Assembly (NCBI RefSeq): GCF_003730135.1
Contig: NZ_RJVO01000001.1
Coordinates: 62,001-126,000 of the forward strand
DNA from: Stagnimonas aquatica
GTDB lineage: Bacteria; Pseudomonadota; Gammaproteobacteria; Nevskiales; Nevskiaceae
Direction of reading: 5' to 3'
DNA length: 64,000 nucleotides
The notes under the pieces are model-generated. The model did no database searches, was not told the origin of the DNA, and saw only the letters and a program-made list of their open reading frames with translations. The number at the start of each line of letters is the position of its first letter. Position 1 is the first letter of the stretch. Of this stretch, positions 28,622 to 36,722 are shown in pieces. Position numbers and translations under genes: made by a program.

Positions 28622-29041
28622 TCAGGCGCGTTGAACCTTGGGCGGAGTGAACTTCTTGGGCAGGGCGGCGAGCTTGACCAGATCGCGGTCACGGCTCATG
28701 CCGTGCTCGGCCAGGCGCTGCTGGTAGCGCGCCCAGTTCTTTTCCTGCTCGCGGCCCAGCTCCCAGAGCACGTCCCAGGAGTACAGGCCGCTGTCGTGCC
28801 CGTCGTCGAATACCAGGCGCACCGCATACTGCCCTACCGGCACGATCTCCTGAATGCCCACCGCGCGCTTGCCGGGCACCAGCACCGGCTCTTCCAGGCC
28901 GTGACCACGCACCTCGGCGCTGGGCGAGAACACCCGCAGATACTCCGCCGAGAGCATGAACTGGCGACCGGTGGCGTAGCGCAGTTCCAGGGTCTGATCG
29001 GCGCGGTGCAGCTTGATGCCGGCGGGAGTCGGTGCGTGCAT
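28622..29041 (-). CDS. DUF971 domain protein
   Basis: A 139-residue protein with a DUF971 domain, the fold also found at the N-terminus of gamma-butyrobetaine hydroxylase. It shows IKLHRADQTLELRY near the N-terminus and YAVRLVFDDGHDSGLYSWDVLWELG, the most conserved part of the family. The start MHAPTPAG at 29041 gives the usual length; a longer frame overlaps hslU. It follows hslU by seven bases, an arrangement common in gammaproteobacteria. The domain is linked to Fe-S cluster handling in some proteins, but the function here is unknown. Confidence 0.9.
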   Translation of the reverse strand: MHAPTPAGIKLHRADQTLELRYATGRQFMLSAEYLRVFSPSAEVRGHGLEEPVLVPGKRAVGIQEIVPVGQYAVRLVFDDGHDSGLYSWDVLWELGREQEKNWARYQQRLAEHGMSRDRDLVKLAALPKKFTPPKVQRA

Positions 29042-29048
29042 GACAGTC

Positions 29049-30407
29049 TCAAAGAATGTAGCGAGAAAGATCTTCGTCGGCGGCCAGCTTGCCCAACTTG
29101 CCATCGACATAGGCGGCGTCCACCGTGAGGCTGCTGCCGGCGCGGTCGGGAGCCTCGAAAGCCAGCTCCTCCATGAGCCGTTCCATCACCGTGTGCAGGC
29201 GACGGGCGCCAATGTTCTCGGTGCGCTCGTTGACCTGGAAGGCGACCTCGGCCAGCCGGCGCACGCCCTCGGGGCTGAACTCGACGTTCACGCCCTCGGT
29301 GGCCAGCAGCGCCCGGTACTGCTCGGTGAGCGAGTAGTTGGGCTCGGTGAGGATGCGCACGAAGTCCTCGACCTTGAGCGCCTCCAGCTCGACACGGATC
29401 GGCAGGCGGCCCTGCAACTCGGGAATCAGGTCGGAAGGCTTGGACAGATGAAACGCGCCCGAGCAGATGAACAGCACGTGGTCGGTCTTCACCGAGCCGT
29501 ACTTGGTGCTCACCGTCGAGCCCTCGATCAGCGGCAGCAGGTCGCGCTGCACGCCTTCGCGGGAGACATCGGCGCCGGCGTACTCGCCACGCTTGGCGAC
29601 CTTGTCGATCTCGTCGATGAAGACAATGCCGTTCTCCTCGACGTTGTGCAGCGCCTCGGTCTTGATCGCCTCCTCGTCCACCAGCTTGCCGGCTTCCTCG
29701 TCGGTGAGCTGCTTCATGGCCTCGGCGATCTTCATCTTCTTGCTGCGAGTCTTGCCCTGGCCCATGCCGGCGAACATGGACTGCAACTGCTGGGTCATTT
29801 CCTCCATGCCCGGCGGCCCCATCAACTGCACGTTGGGCGCGGCGGCATTGAGCTTGATCTCGATCTCGGTGTCGTCCAGCTTGCCCTCGCGCAGGCGCTT
29901 GCGGAACACCTGGCGGGCGGCGCTGTTCTCCTGCTGGCGCGACTCGCTGGCCTCGCCGAAGTCCTTGGGCGGCGGCAGCAGGGCGTCGAGCACGCGCTCC
30001 TCGGCGGCAGCCTCGGCCTTGTCGCGCACCCGGCGCGCGGCCTGCTCGCGGGTCTGCTTGACCGCGACGTCGACCAGATCGCGGACGATGGTATCGACAT
30101 CCTTGCCGACGTAGCCCACCTCGGTGAACTTGGTCGCCTCCACCTTCACGAACGGCGCATTGGCGAGCTTGGCCAGGCGGCGCGCGATCTCGGTCTTGCC
30201 GACCCCGGTGGGGCCGATCATCAGGATGTTCTTCGGGGTGATCTCGGCGCGCATGCCGGCCGGCGTCTGCTGCCGGCGCCAGCGATTGCGCAGGGCGATG
30301 GACACCGCCCGCTTGGCGGCGGCCTGGCCGACGATGTGCTGGTCCAGGGCCTGCACGATCTCGCGCGGCGTCATCAATGTCGCCGAGGACGGCTGGGTTT
30401 CGTTCAC
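29049..30407 (-). CDS. hslU: ATP-dependent protease ATPase subunit HslU
   Basis: An AAA+ unfoldase that feeds substrates to HslV. Motifs: [17 protein letters not shown], Walker A GPTGVGKT, the pore motif GYVGKD, Walker B in [10 protein letters not shown] and the C-terminal RYIL tail that docks into HslV. I favour a GTG start at 30407 (GGGAG four bases upstream, 13 bases after the hslV stop), giving 452 residues. The ATG at 30374 gives 441, close to the E. coli length; an ATG at 30428 would overlap hslV. Confidence 0.96.
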   Translation of the reverse strand: MNETQPSSATLMTPREIVQALDQHIVGQAAAKRAVSIALRNRWRRQQTPAGMRAEITPKNILMIGPTGVGKTEIARRLAKLANAPFVKVEATKFTEVGYVGKDVDTIVRDLVDVAVKQTREQAARRVRDKAEAAAEERVLDALLPPPKDFGEASESRQQENSAARQVFRKRLREGKLDDTEIEIKLNAAAPNVQLMGPPGMEEMTQQLQSMFAGMGQGKTRSKKMKIAEAMKQLTDEEAGKLVDEEAIKTEALHNVEENGIVFIDEIDKVAKRGEYAGADVSREGVQRDLLPLIEGSTVSTKYGSVKTDHVLFICSGAFHLSKPSDLIPELQGRLPIRVELEALKVEDFVRILTEPNYSLTEQYRALLATEGVNVEFSPEGVRRLAEVAFQVNERTENIGARRLHTVMERLMEELAFEAPDRAGSSLTVDAAYVDGKLGKLAADEDLSRYIL

Positions 30408-30420
30408 AGGACTCCCGTTA

Positions 30421-30963
30421 TCAGGCATCGATGGTCTCAATGGTGAGGTTGTGATTGGTGTAGATGCAGATGTCGGCGGCGATGTGCAGCGCCTTCTCGA
30501 CAATCTCGCGGGCGCCAAGTTCAGAGTGCTCGACCAGGGCGCGGGCGGCGGCGGTGGCAAAGCTGCCGCCGGAACCGATCGCCAGCACCCCGTGCGCCTC
30601 CGGCTCCATCACGTCACCGTTGCCGGAGATCATCAGCGTCGCCTCCTTGTCGGCGACCAGCAGTAGCGCTTCGAGCTTGCGCAGGTAGCGGTCGGTGCGC
30701 CAGTCCTTGGCCATCTCCACGGCGGCGCGCACCAGTTGGCCGCCGTGCTTTTCCAGCTTGCCCTCGAAGCGCTCGAACAGCGTGAAGGCGTCGGCGGTGC
30801 CGCCGGCGAAACCCGCAATCACCTGCCCGTTGTAGAGGCGCCGCACCTTGCGGGCGTTGCCCTTGACCATGGTGTTGCCCATGGAAACCTGACCATCGCC
30901 ACCGATGACCACCGTGCCATTGCGGCGCACAGCGAGGATGGTGGTGCCGTCGAATTGCTGCAT
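30421..30963 (-). CDS. hslV: ATP-dependent protease subunit HslV
   Basis: A 180-residue N-terminal-threonine peptidase of the proteasome-like HslUV complex. The nucleophile is Thr7 in GTTILAVRR, exposed after removal of MQQFDG. Also visible are [34 protein letters not shown] and the Gly-rich [19 protein letters not shown] lies upstream of the ATG. hslU follows within 13 bases. The gene is preceded by a hairpin terminator belonging to the Ala-rich lipoprotein gene. Confidence 0.97.
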   Translation of the reverse strand: MQQFDGTTILAVRRNGTVVIGGDGQVSMGNTMVKGNARKVRRLYNGQVIAGFAGGTADAFTLFERFEGKLEKHGGQLVRAAVEMAKDWRTDRYLRKLEALLLVADKEATLMISGNGDVMEPEAHGVLAIGSGGSFATAAARALVEHSELGAREIVEKALHIAADICIYTNHNLTIETIDA

Positions 30964-31073
30964 GAACCTGCTCCGGGCGAGTCGCCCACGGGATGGATGC
31001 CGGCAAAGATTGGGGGTGGGGGCGGCTTTTCAACCGGGTCGGCCGCAGCGCGACGACAGGCCTCCGGAAACAC

Positions 31074-31097
31074 AAAGAGCACCTTGCGGTGCTCTTT
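31074..31097 (-). terminator. Hairpin terminator after the Ala-rich lipoprotein gene
   Basis: AAAGAGCACC, loop TTGC, GGTGCTCTTT, a 10-bp perfect stem. It is followed on the minus strand by a mixed TG run, so termination may be partial and some readthrough into hslV is possible. Confidence 0.65.
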
Positions 31098-31147
31098 GTT
31101 CCCGGCGAACCGGGAGAAGCAGTGTGCGCGGCAAGCCGCGCAGGGAC

Positions 31148-31411
31148 TTACTTCTTGGGCTCTTCGGCCGGGGCAGCAGCCGGGGCGGCTTCGGCGGCAG
31201 CCGGAGCAGCGGCGGCGTCGGTGGCGGCGGCAGCAGCAGCGTCGGCAGCGGCCGGAGCGGCTTCAGCCGGGGCAGCTTCGGTCGCGGCCGGAGCAGCTTC
31301 GACGACCGGAGCGGCGGCCGGGGCTTCCACCGGAGCAGCAGCCTCTTCCTTCTTGCACGCGGCGAGAGCGATAGGGGCGGCCAGCAGGGCGATCTTGAGC
31401 AGATTGTTCAT
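31148..31411 (-). CDS. Small Ala/Pro/Glu-rich lipoprotein
   Basis: An 87-residue protein. Residues 1-19 form a lipoprotein signal with lipobox LAAC, followed by KKEE. The rest is low complexity, built from loosely repeated EAAPA and AAP units, and ends in EEPKK. The charge pattern and lack of hydrophobic residues suggest an extended, disordered periplasmic tail, perhaps contacting peptidoglycan. No family recognised. The coding repeats are GC-rich and could slip. A promoter-like element lies at 31501-31509, and a hairpin follows the gene. Confidence 0.7.
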   Translation of the reverse strand: MNNLLKIALLAAPIALAACKKEEAAAPVEAPAAAPVVEAAPAATEAAPAEAAPAAADAAAAAATDAAAAPAAAEAAPAAAPAEEPKK

Positions 31412-31500
31412 TTATGAAACTCCCAGGGAGACAGCGGGTTGAATGACAAAACAATGGAGATACAACGGAGGAAAGGTCGTTAACGAAACCTCAATTGGGA

Positions 31501-31534
31501 ATTTTATCACCGTCGCGATGTTGCCCTGCAACAT
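31501..31534 (-). promoter_or_regulatory. Lipoprotein promoter and palindrome at the xerC stop
   Basis: On the minus strand TGATAAAAT (31509-31501) is an extended -10 element. Just upstream, ATGTTGC-N3-GCAACAT (31518-31534) is a 7-bp perfect inverted repeat whose end overlaps the first base of the xerC stop codon. It may end xerC transcription weakly or act as an operator. Confidence 0.4.
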
Positions 31535-32454
31535 TATTTCGGCCCGGACTTGCTCCGGGCGCGCGGGTGCGCCTGGTCGTAAACCCTGGCCAGACGGTCG
31601 AAATCGAGGTGGGTGTAGATTTGGGTGGTCGCCAGGTTGGCGTGGCCCAGCAGCTCCTGGACGGCGCGCAGGTCGCCACTGCCTTCCAGCAGATGGCTGG
31701 CGAAGGCGTGGCGAAAACGATGCGGATGGACCCGCCCGGCCAGACCGGCACGTCGCGCCCAGAGCTTGAGCCGACCGGCAATGGCGCTGCGCGACAGCGG
31801 CTCGCCATCCCGCCCCGGGAACAGGGCTGCACCGGCGCCCTGCCCGCCCGGGCGCAGCGCCAGCCAGGCGGCCAAGGCCGCCCGCGCCTGGGCGCCGACC
31901 GGCAGCACCCGGGTCTTGCCGCCCTTGCCGGTGACCCGCAACTCGCTCAAGCCGGCGTCGAACTGGCCCAACTGCAAAGGCTGCAGCTCGCCCAGACGCA
32001 GTCCGCAGGAATACAGCAACTCGGCCATCGCCCGGTCGCGGGCCTCCAGGGCGCCGTCGGGCTCCTGATCCAGCGCCACGTTCAGAGGTTCGGCCTCGAA
32101 GGCCGAGGGCAGGCGCCGCGCCACTTTGGGCGAGCGCACCTCGGCGGCCGGATTCGCCAGCAGCAGGCCGTTGCGGCACTGGGCCTGCAGGAAGCTGCGC
32201 AGGCTGGACAGCTCGCGACGCACGCTCACTGGCGCCAGACCCAAGCGACTGCGGCGGGCGACGTAGGCGCGCACCGAGTGCACGTCGATCTGCTCGACCC
32301 GCTCCAGGCCGCGCTCTCGGGCGAACTCCAGAAAGCGCTGCAAGTCCTGGCGGCGACCGGCCAGGCTGCTGGCCGGCGTCCGGCGCACCACCTGGAGGTA
32401 TTCCAGGTAGGCGTTAACGCTGGTAGCGAGTTCGGTGGCTAGGGGTTGGGGCAT
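31534..32454 (-). CDS. xerC: Tyrosine recombinase XerC
   Basis: A 306-residue site-specific recombinase that resolves chromosome dimers at dif with XerD. The catalytic set is complete: Arg153 (CGLRLGEL), Lys177 (VTGKGGK), His245 and Arg248 (HPHRFRHAF), His271 (LLGH) and Tyr280 (TQIYTH). The N-terminal SAM-like core-binding domain covers about residues 10-95. It is the third gene after dapF and DUF484, the usual order, but here it is separated from DUF484 by about 335 bases of hairpin repeats. Confidence 0.96.
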   Translation of the reverse strand: MPQPLATELATSVNAYLEYLQVVRRTPASSLAGRRQDLQRFLEFARERGLERVEQIDVHSVRAYVARRSRLGLAPVSVRRELSSLRSFLQAQCRNGLLLANPAAEVRSPKVARRLPSAFEAEPLNVALDQEPDGALEARDRAMAELLYSCGLRLGELQPLQLGQFDAGLSELRVTGKGGKTRVLPVGAQARAALAAWLALRPGGQGAGAALFPGRDGEPLSRSAIAGRLKLWARRAGLAGRVHPHRFRHAFASHLLEGSGDLRAVQELLGHANLATTQIYTHLDFDRLARVYDQAHPRARSKSGPK

Positions 32455-32511
32455 GGGGAGAGCATGCCACCGTCAGCGCGCGGCTTGGCCTCGGGCAAGC
32501 TTCAAAACCAA

Positions 32512-32581
32512 GCAGTAGGCCATCCCTGGCGCGACGACAGCATTCTTCCACCCCCTGCCCGGCCATCCCTGGCCGGGCGTT
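32512..32581. repeat. Intergenic hairpin repeat, copy 1
   Basis: A 70-base unit beginning GCAGTAGGCC and ending GGCCGGGCGTT, about 85% like copy 2 by eye. It holds a perfect 9-bp hairpin at 32557-32578, GCCCGGCCA/TGGCCGGGC, with loop TCCC. It has no coding appearance. Confidence 0.75.
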
Positions 32582-32649
32582 GCAGGCCCCTTCCTGGGGC
32601 CTGCCCTACGGGTTCGCTGCGCTCACTCGATTTCGCTCCGGCGAAATCG
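32582..32649. repeat. Two perfect hairpins between the repeat copies
   Basis: GCAGGCCCC-TTCCT-GGGGCCTGC at 32582-32604, and CGATTTCGC-TCCG-GCGAAATCG at 32628-32649. Both stems are 9 bp without mismatch. Neither has a T-run. Confidence 0.65.
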
Positions 32650-32675
32650 TCGCCGGGGCGAACTGCCGGGAACTT

Positions 32676-32746
32676 GCAGTAGGCCGTCCCCGGCGCAACC
32701 CCAGCATCCTTCCCACCCCCTGCCCGGCCATCCTTGGCCGGGCGTT
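32676..32746. repeat. Intergenic hairpin repeat, copy 2
   Basis: A second copy of the unit at 32512-32581, 164 bases further on. Its hairpin (32722-32743) has the same 9-bp arms but loop TCCT instead of TCCC. Both this copy and the segment before it are bordered by the same 17-mer starting CGCCGGGGCG (32651-32667 and 32747-32763). Confidence 0.75.
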
Positions 32747-32752
32747 CGCCGG

Positions 32753-32780
32753 GGCGAACTGCCATTCAAGGCAGTTCGCC
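32753..32780. repeat. 11-bp perfect hairpin before xerC
   Basis: GGCGAACTGCC, loop ATTCAA, GGCAGTTCGCC. It ends nine bases before the DUF484 stop codon (32790) and uses the end of the repeated 17-mer as its left arm. It may be an mRNA stabiliser or processing site for the dapF-DUF484 message. Confidence 0.6.
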
Positions 32781-32789
32781 TGATCCGGC

Positions 32790-33494
32790 TCACCCCAATC
32801 GCGCACGTAGGGCGGCGGCGACCAGTTCGGCGGTCATTTCCAGAAAGAGTTTCCCTTGGCGCGGCTGGAAGCGCTCCGCCTCGCGCGAACCCAGGGCGAC
32901 CAGGCCGAGGTTCTTCTCCTTTTCCAGCGGCACGATGGCCGCCGACAGGATCGGCTGCTCGGCCTTGGGAAACAGCCGTTTGGCGCGCTCAGCGTCCAAG
33001 GGGCCGCACTCGATCAGCCGGGTGCGGATGAAGTTCTCGAACGCGCGTACCAGGGCGCTGTCCGGTTCCAGCGGCACGAAGCCTTCGATGTCGTGGCGCT
33101 TGTAGACGTTGGCGTTGACGCCGATGGTGACCTCGTCAACGCCGAAGTCCTCCTTCATGCAGCTGCGCAGGCCGGCGACCACCGCCGCCAGCGAGGGCGC
33201 ACGGATCAGGGTGCGCGCCAGCTTGTGGACATTGGCGGCGCGTTTCTCGTTGTCGGCGGCGGTTTCCAGCAGCCGCGCGAGACGGTCTTCCAGCTTCAGG
33301 TTCTTGCCGCGCAGCAGATCCACCTGGCGCTCGATCAGCGACACCGCCGAACCGGTGGCGTGCACCACTTCCAGATGTTCCAGCAGTTCGGGATGCCGCA
33401 GCAGGAATTCCGGCCGGCTCTTGAGGTAGGCCACCACCTGCTTCTCGTCCAGCACCGGCGCGGCCGGCTCGGCGACCGCGTCTAGTTCGGCCAT
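32790..33494 (-). CDS. DUF484 family protein
   Basis: A 234-residue cytoplasmic protein. The N-terminal part (about residues 15-95, VVAYLKSRPEFLLRHPELLE, then a coiled coil) and the GAF-like C-terminal domain (about 100-230) match DUF484, a GAF-type family of unknown function that usually sits between dapF and xerC. The start at 33494 overlaps the end of dapF by 13 bases; a longer frame to 34100 is entirely within dapF in another frame and is not credible. Confidence 0.93.
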   Translation of the reverse strand: MAELDAVAEPAAPVLDEKQVVAYLKSRPEFLLRHPELLEHLEVVHATGSAVSLIERQVDLLRGKNLKLEDRLARLLETAADNEKRAANVHKLARTLIRAPSLAAVVAGLRSCMKEDFGVDEVTIGVNANVYKRHDIEGFVPLEPDSALVRAFENFIRTRLIECGPLDAERAKRLFPKAEQPILSAAIVPLEKEKNLGLVALGSREAERFQPRQGKLFLEMTAELVAAALRARLG

Positions 33495-34321
33495 TCCAGT
33501 TCCCCAGTGAATACGGTGACGGCCGGCCCGGTCATGTGCACGCTCTGGCCGACGCCAGTCCAGTGCAGCTCCAGGGCGCCGCCGGTCAATTCTAGCCGCG
33601 AGCGCTCGTCGAACAGGCCGCGCCGGCGCGCCACCACATGCGCGGCGCAGGCGCCGCTGCCGCAGGCCAGGGTCTCGCCGCTGCCGCGCTCGTAGACGCG
33701 CAGCCGGCCGTGGCCGCGATCCTGCACCTGGAGGAAGCCGACGTTGACGCCCTCCGGGAACACATCCGCTCGCGCCTGCACGGCGCGGCCGAGCGCCTCG
33801 ACCGGCGCGCTGGCGCAATCCGGCACCAGGATCACCGCGTGCGGATTGCCCATGCTCACGGCGCCGAACTCGACGCGCCCGAAGCCGGCCAGCTCCAGCG
33901 CGTACAGCTCGGCCTCGGGCAGCGTCAGCGGCACCTCGGCGGGCGCGAAGCGCGGCGCGCCCATATCGACCGTCACCTGACCGTCGGCCTGCAAGGCCAG
34001 GCGCATGCGCGCGCTGCGGGTCTGCACCTTCAGCTCGGTCTGGTCGCTCAGGCCACGGTCGCGGATGAACACCGCCAGCGCCCGCGAGCCGTTGCCGCAC
34101 TGGCCGACCTCGCTGCCGTCGGCATTGAAGATGCGGTAGTCGAAGTCCACATCCGGGCTGCTCGGCGCCTGCACCACCAGCACCTGGTCGCAGCCGACGC
34201 CGAAGCGGCGGTCGGTGAGCCGGTGCAGCAGGGCGGCATCGGGACGGAACGGCGCGGCGGTGGCGTCGATGACCACGAAGTCATTGCCGCAGCCGTGCAT
34301 CTTGGTGAAGGCGAGTTTCAT
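33482..34321 (-). CDS. dapF: Diaminopimelate epimerase DapF
   Basis: A 279-residue epimerase that converts LL- to meso-diaminopimelate for lysine and peptidoglycan synthesis. Both catalytic cysteines are present: Cys75 in GQCGNGSRA and Cys220 in LACGSGACAA. The N-terminal MHGCGNDFVVID is typical. It is the first gene of the dapF-DUF484-xerC set. No lysA or small lppL-type lipoprotein gene precedes it here; instead the GH5 gene ends 69 bases upstream on the same strand. Confidence 0.97.
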   Translation of the reverse strand: MKLAFTKMHGCGNDFVVIDATAAPFRPDAALLHRLTDRRFGVGCDQVLVVQAPSSPDVDFDYRIFNADGSEVGQCGNGSRALAVFIRDRGLSDQTELKVQTRSARMRLALQADGQVTVDMGAPRFAPAEVPLTLPEAELYALELAGFGRVEFGAVSMGNPHAVILVPDCASAPVEALGRAVQARADVFPEGVNVGFLQVQDRGHGRLRVYERGSGETLACGSGACAAHVVARRRGLFDERSRLELTGGALELHWTGVGQSVHMTGPAVTVFTGELEWPN

Positions 34322-34389
34322 GGCGGCGGATGATGCGGGCAGACCCGGCTTTTTTCTACCGTGCCCCCCCGCCGCCAGCGGCGACTGGA

Positions 34390-36636
34390 CTACTCCGAGG
34401 GATAGCTCGAGGCCTGCGTCATCTTGCCGGCGAAGTAGAACGGGCTCTGCCGCTGCGACAGCCGCGCGATCAGCGCCTGCTGCAAGGCCGCCAGCGTGGC
34501 CGGCTGGGGCGGCGTGCCGGCGCTATCCAGCACCAGGGCGAAATGGAGACTGTCGGCGGTCTCGTCGGCATCCGGGCTGTCCCAGACCAGCAGCCGCCGG
34601 CCGGCACCGGCGACCCGCTCGGGATCGGCGGTCAGCAGCAGCTCGTTGGCCGCGCCACTGGGACTGGCACCGGGCCGGAGCCCGCCGACCGAGAGCTGGC
34701 GTTCGGTGAGCACCACCAGATGTTCCGGCGCCAGGTGGCGCGGCAGGTAGAGCTCGGTGGGGGCTTCGGACCGGCGCCCGCGCCATATCGCCAGCAGCCA
34801 TTTGTTCTGGGAGAAGTAGGCACTGCCGCCCGGCGTCGGCCGCAGCTCCACCCAGTCGGTGCGCTCGCCGGACTGATCCGGCGAGCCGTCGTTGTAGTGG
34901 AAGCTCATCATCTCGCCCTGCACCCGGCGCGGATAGGCGCGCTCCACCACCAGGGGATCGAGGTGGTACTGCACCAGGCTGTCGATGTCGGCCGCGCCGG
35001 CATCCGGGGCCGGCGCCTCGGCGAAGCGGTGGCGGCTGCCGATCACCGAGAAGTCCTCGCCGTTCCAGGCGTCGGCCTCGCTCAGGATGTCGTCGGGATT
35101 GGTGCCATTGCGCGGCTCGGCATGCTGGCCGGAATAGATGTCCCACTGCCATTGCGTCGCCGAGATCGGCGCCGTGTAGAGATCCGCGTAGCGGCTCTTC
35201 TCCGCCTGACTGGCGTCGGACAGCTCCAGCGCCTGGTACACCGACTTGATGCTGCGCACGGTGTCGAGCTGGGTCACACCGCCGCCGACGGCGCGGTACA
35301 GCGGCGCGCCGAACTCGCCGAGCACCACCGGCGTGTCGAGAAAGCGGGTCTCGGCACGGATGCGGTCGAGGTTGGGCAGGTAGGCGCCGTTGTCGATGGC
35401 GGTGAGGTTCACCCCAAAGCGGCCGGCATCGTAGAAATGCGGCGTGAACACATAGGCCGCGCCGGGGCGCTCACCCTCCAGATAGCCACCGCCGGTGGCC
35501 GGGGTGATGCCGGCATTGGTGTCCCAGGTCACCTGCGGCTCGGCGTACACCGGCTTGTCGCCCCAGCCCTGGGCTTCGAGCACCGCCTTCACCCGGCGAT
35601 AGAAGGGCCAGAGGTAGTCGTTGTCGAAGCGCGCCGCCTGGCCGCTGTGGCCGTCGCCGAAATAAGGCTCGTTGAAGGGTTGCAGGCCGAGCACGTAGTC
35701 GAATTCCTCGGCGCTCAAGTGGCTGCGCAGATAGCCGGCGGTGGCGGCCAACTGGCGCAGGAACTCGTCCTGCACCCGCACGGTGCCGATCTCGGTGGGC
35801 ACCTCGGCGTTGCGCCAGAAGTCGTAGTAGGCCAGGCGGATGCTCTGGCTGCTGAGCAGGTACTGGCTCCAACTGAAGCAGAACGGCAGCGGGAAGGGCA
35901 GCGGCAGCAGGCCGGCGATGTCCGGCACCAGGGTCAGCAGCAGCTCGTGCACCGGCAGGCCGAGCAAGGCCTCCAGCTCGAACAGCGGCAGGCCGAAGCC
36001 ATCCAGCAGCAGCACCAGGTCCGGCACCGGGATCATCACGTCGAAGCAGTTCGCCTGGCCGTAGATCGACGGCGGCGTCACCCAGGCTGGCGCGCCGTTG
36101 CCGGCGTAGGTGGAATCCGGCGCATAGAGATGGCGGGTATAGATGTCCCAGTGGTAATCGAGGAAGACGTACAGGCGGTTGCGTGCCGCTTCGCGAATCT
36201 GCGCGGTGAGCTTTTCCAGATAGGCGTAGTCGATGCCCTCCGCCCCCGGCCGTGGCTGCACGCCCTCCCAGGACAGGGTGTAGCGCACCAGGTTGCTGCC
36301 GGTGTTGCGCGCCAGGAGATCGAGCCCGAAACGGGCGTCGTCCTGATCGAGAAAGGGCAGAAAACCCTTGCTGGCGTGCTTGACGCTGCCGGAGACGTTG
36401 TAGCCCCGGAAATAGGCCTCGCGGCCCAGTCCATCGACGAACACCCGGTCGGCGACCGCGCCGGCCGGTGTGTCCACCAGCTTGACCCGCTGCCCGATCT
36501 GGCGGGCCTCGGGCAGGCGATCAAAGGCCAGCCGGTCGCCCGCGCCCGCGATGGAAGCCGGCGGCTCGCCGCGCTGGCCGCAGGCCGTCAACCAGACAGC
36601 GATCACCGCCACCGCCAAAACCTTGCCGCCGCCCAT
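34390..36636 (-). CDS. Endoglycoceramidase-like GH5 lipoprotein
   Basis: A 748-residue protein with a lipobox (VWLTAC, Cys19). The GH5 TIM barrel covers about residues 65-470 in an endoglycoceramidase-like pattern: FRGYNVSG, YVFLDYHWDIYTRH, QPFNEPYFG (acid/base Glu323), TPHFYD (His400) and VVLGEFGA (nucleophile Glu441). Endoglycoceramidases release glycan from glycosphingolipids; other GH5 enzymes cut beta-glucans, so the substrate is open. Residues about 203-253 are a Leu/Pro-rich insert. Residues 560-748 form a C-terminal beta-rich region. It is the last gene of the DUF1329/MMPL unit, 86 bases after the YCF48-like gene. Confidence 0.85.
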   Translation of the reverse strand: MGGGKVLAVAVIAVWLTACGQRGEPPASIAGAGDRLAFDRLPEARQIGQRVKLVDTPAGAVADRVFVDGLGREAYFRGYNVSGSVKHASKGFLPFLDQDDARFGLDLLARNTGSNLVRYTLSWEGVQPRPGAEGIDYAYLEKLTAQIREAARNRLYVFLDYHWDIYTRHLYAPDSTYAGNGAPAWVTPPSIYGQANCFDVMIPVPDLVLLLDGFGLPLFELEALLGLPVHELLLTLVPDIAGLLPLPFPLPFCFSWSQYLLSSQSIRLAYYDFWRNAEVPTEIGTVRVQDEFLRQLAATAGYLRSHLSAEEFDYVLGLQPFNEPYFGDGHSGQAARFDNDYLWPFYRRVKAVLEAQGWGDKPVYAEPQVTWDTNAGITPATGGGYLEGERPGAAYVFTPHFYDAGRFGVNLTAIDNGAYLPNLDRIRAETRFLDTPVVLGEFGAPLYRAVGGGVTQLDTVRSIKSVYQALELSDASQAEKSRYADLYTAPISATQWQWDIYSGQHAEPRNGTNPDDILSEADAWNGEDFSVIGSRHRFAEAPAPDAGAADIDSLVQYHLDPLVVERAYPRRVQGEMMSFHYNDGSPDQSGERTDWVELRPTPGGSAYFSQNKWLLAIWRGRRSEAPTELYLPRHLAPEHLVVLTERQLSVGGLRPGASPSGAANELLLTADPERVAGAGRRLLVWDSPDADETADSLHFALVLDSAGTPPQPATLAALQQALIARLSQRQSPFYFAGKMTQASSYPSE

Positions 36637-36722
36637 GTGCCTGCTCCCTTGGCCGTACCCGATCCGCCCGGAGCGATCCTGTGCCCCGGTACTGCGATTC
36701 CTTCGCTACGGCGGCGCGAAGC

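Noticed and set aside
32512-32746. CRISPR or insertion-sequence ends in the xerC gap
   Set aside because: There are only two copies, no spacers of constant length, no target duplication and no transposase frame.
33495-34100. N-terminal extension of the DUF484 protein
   Set aside because: It lies wholly within dapF in a different frame and is Arg/Gly/Ala-rich; the family N-terminus begins at 33494.
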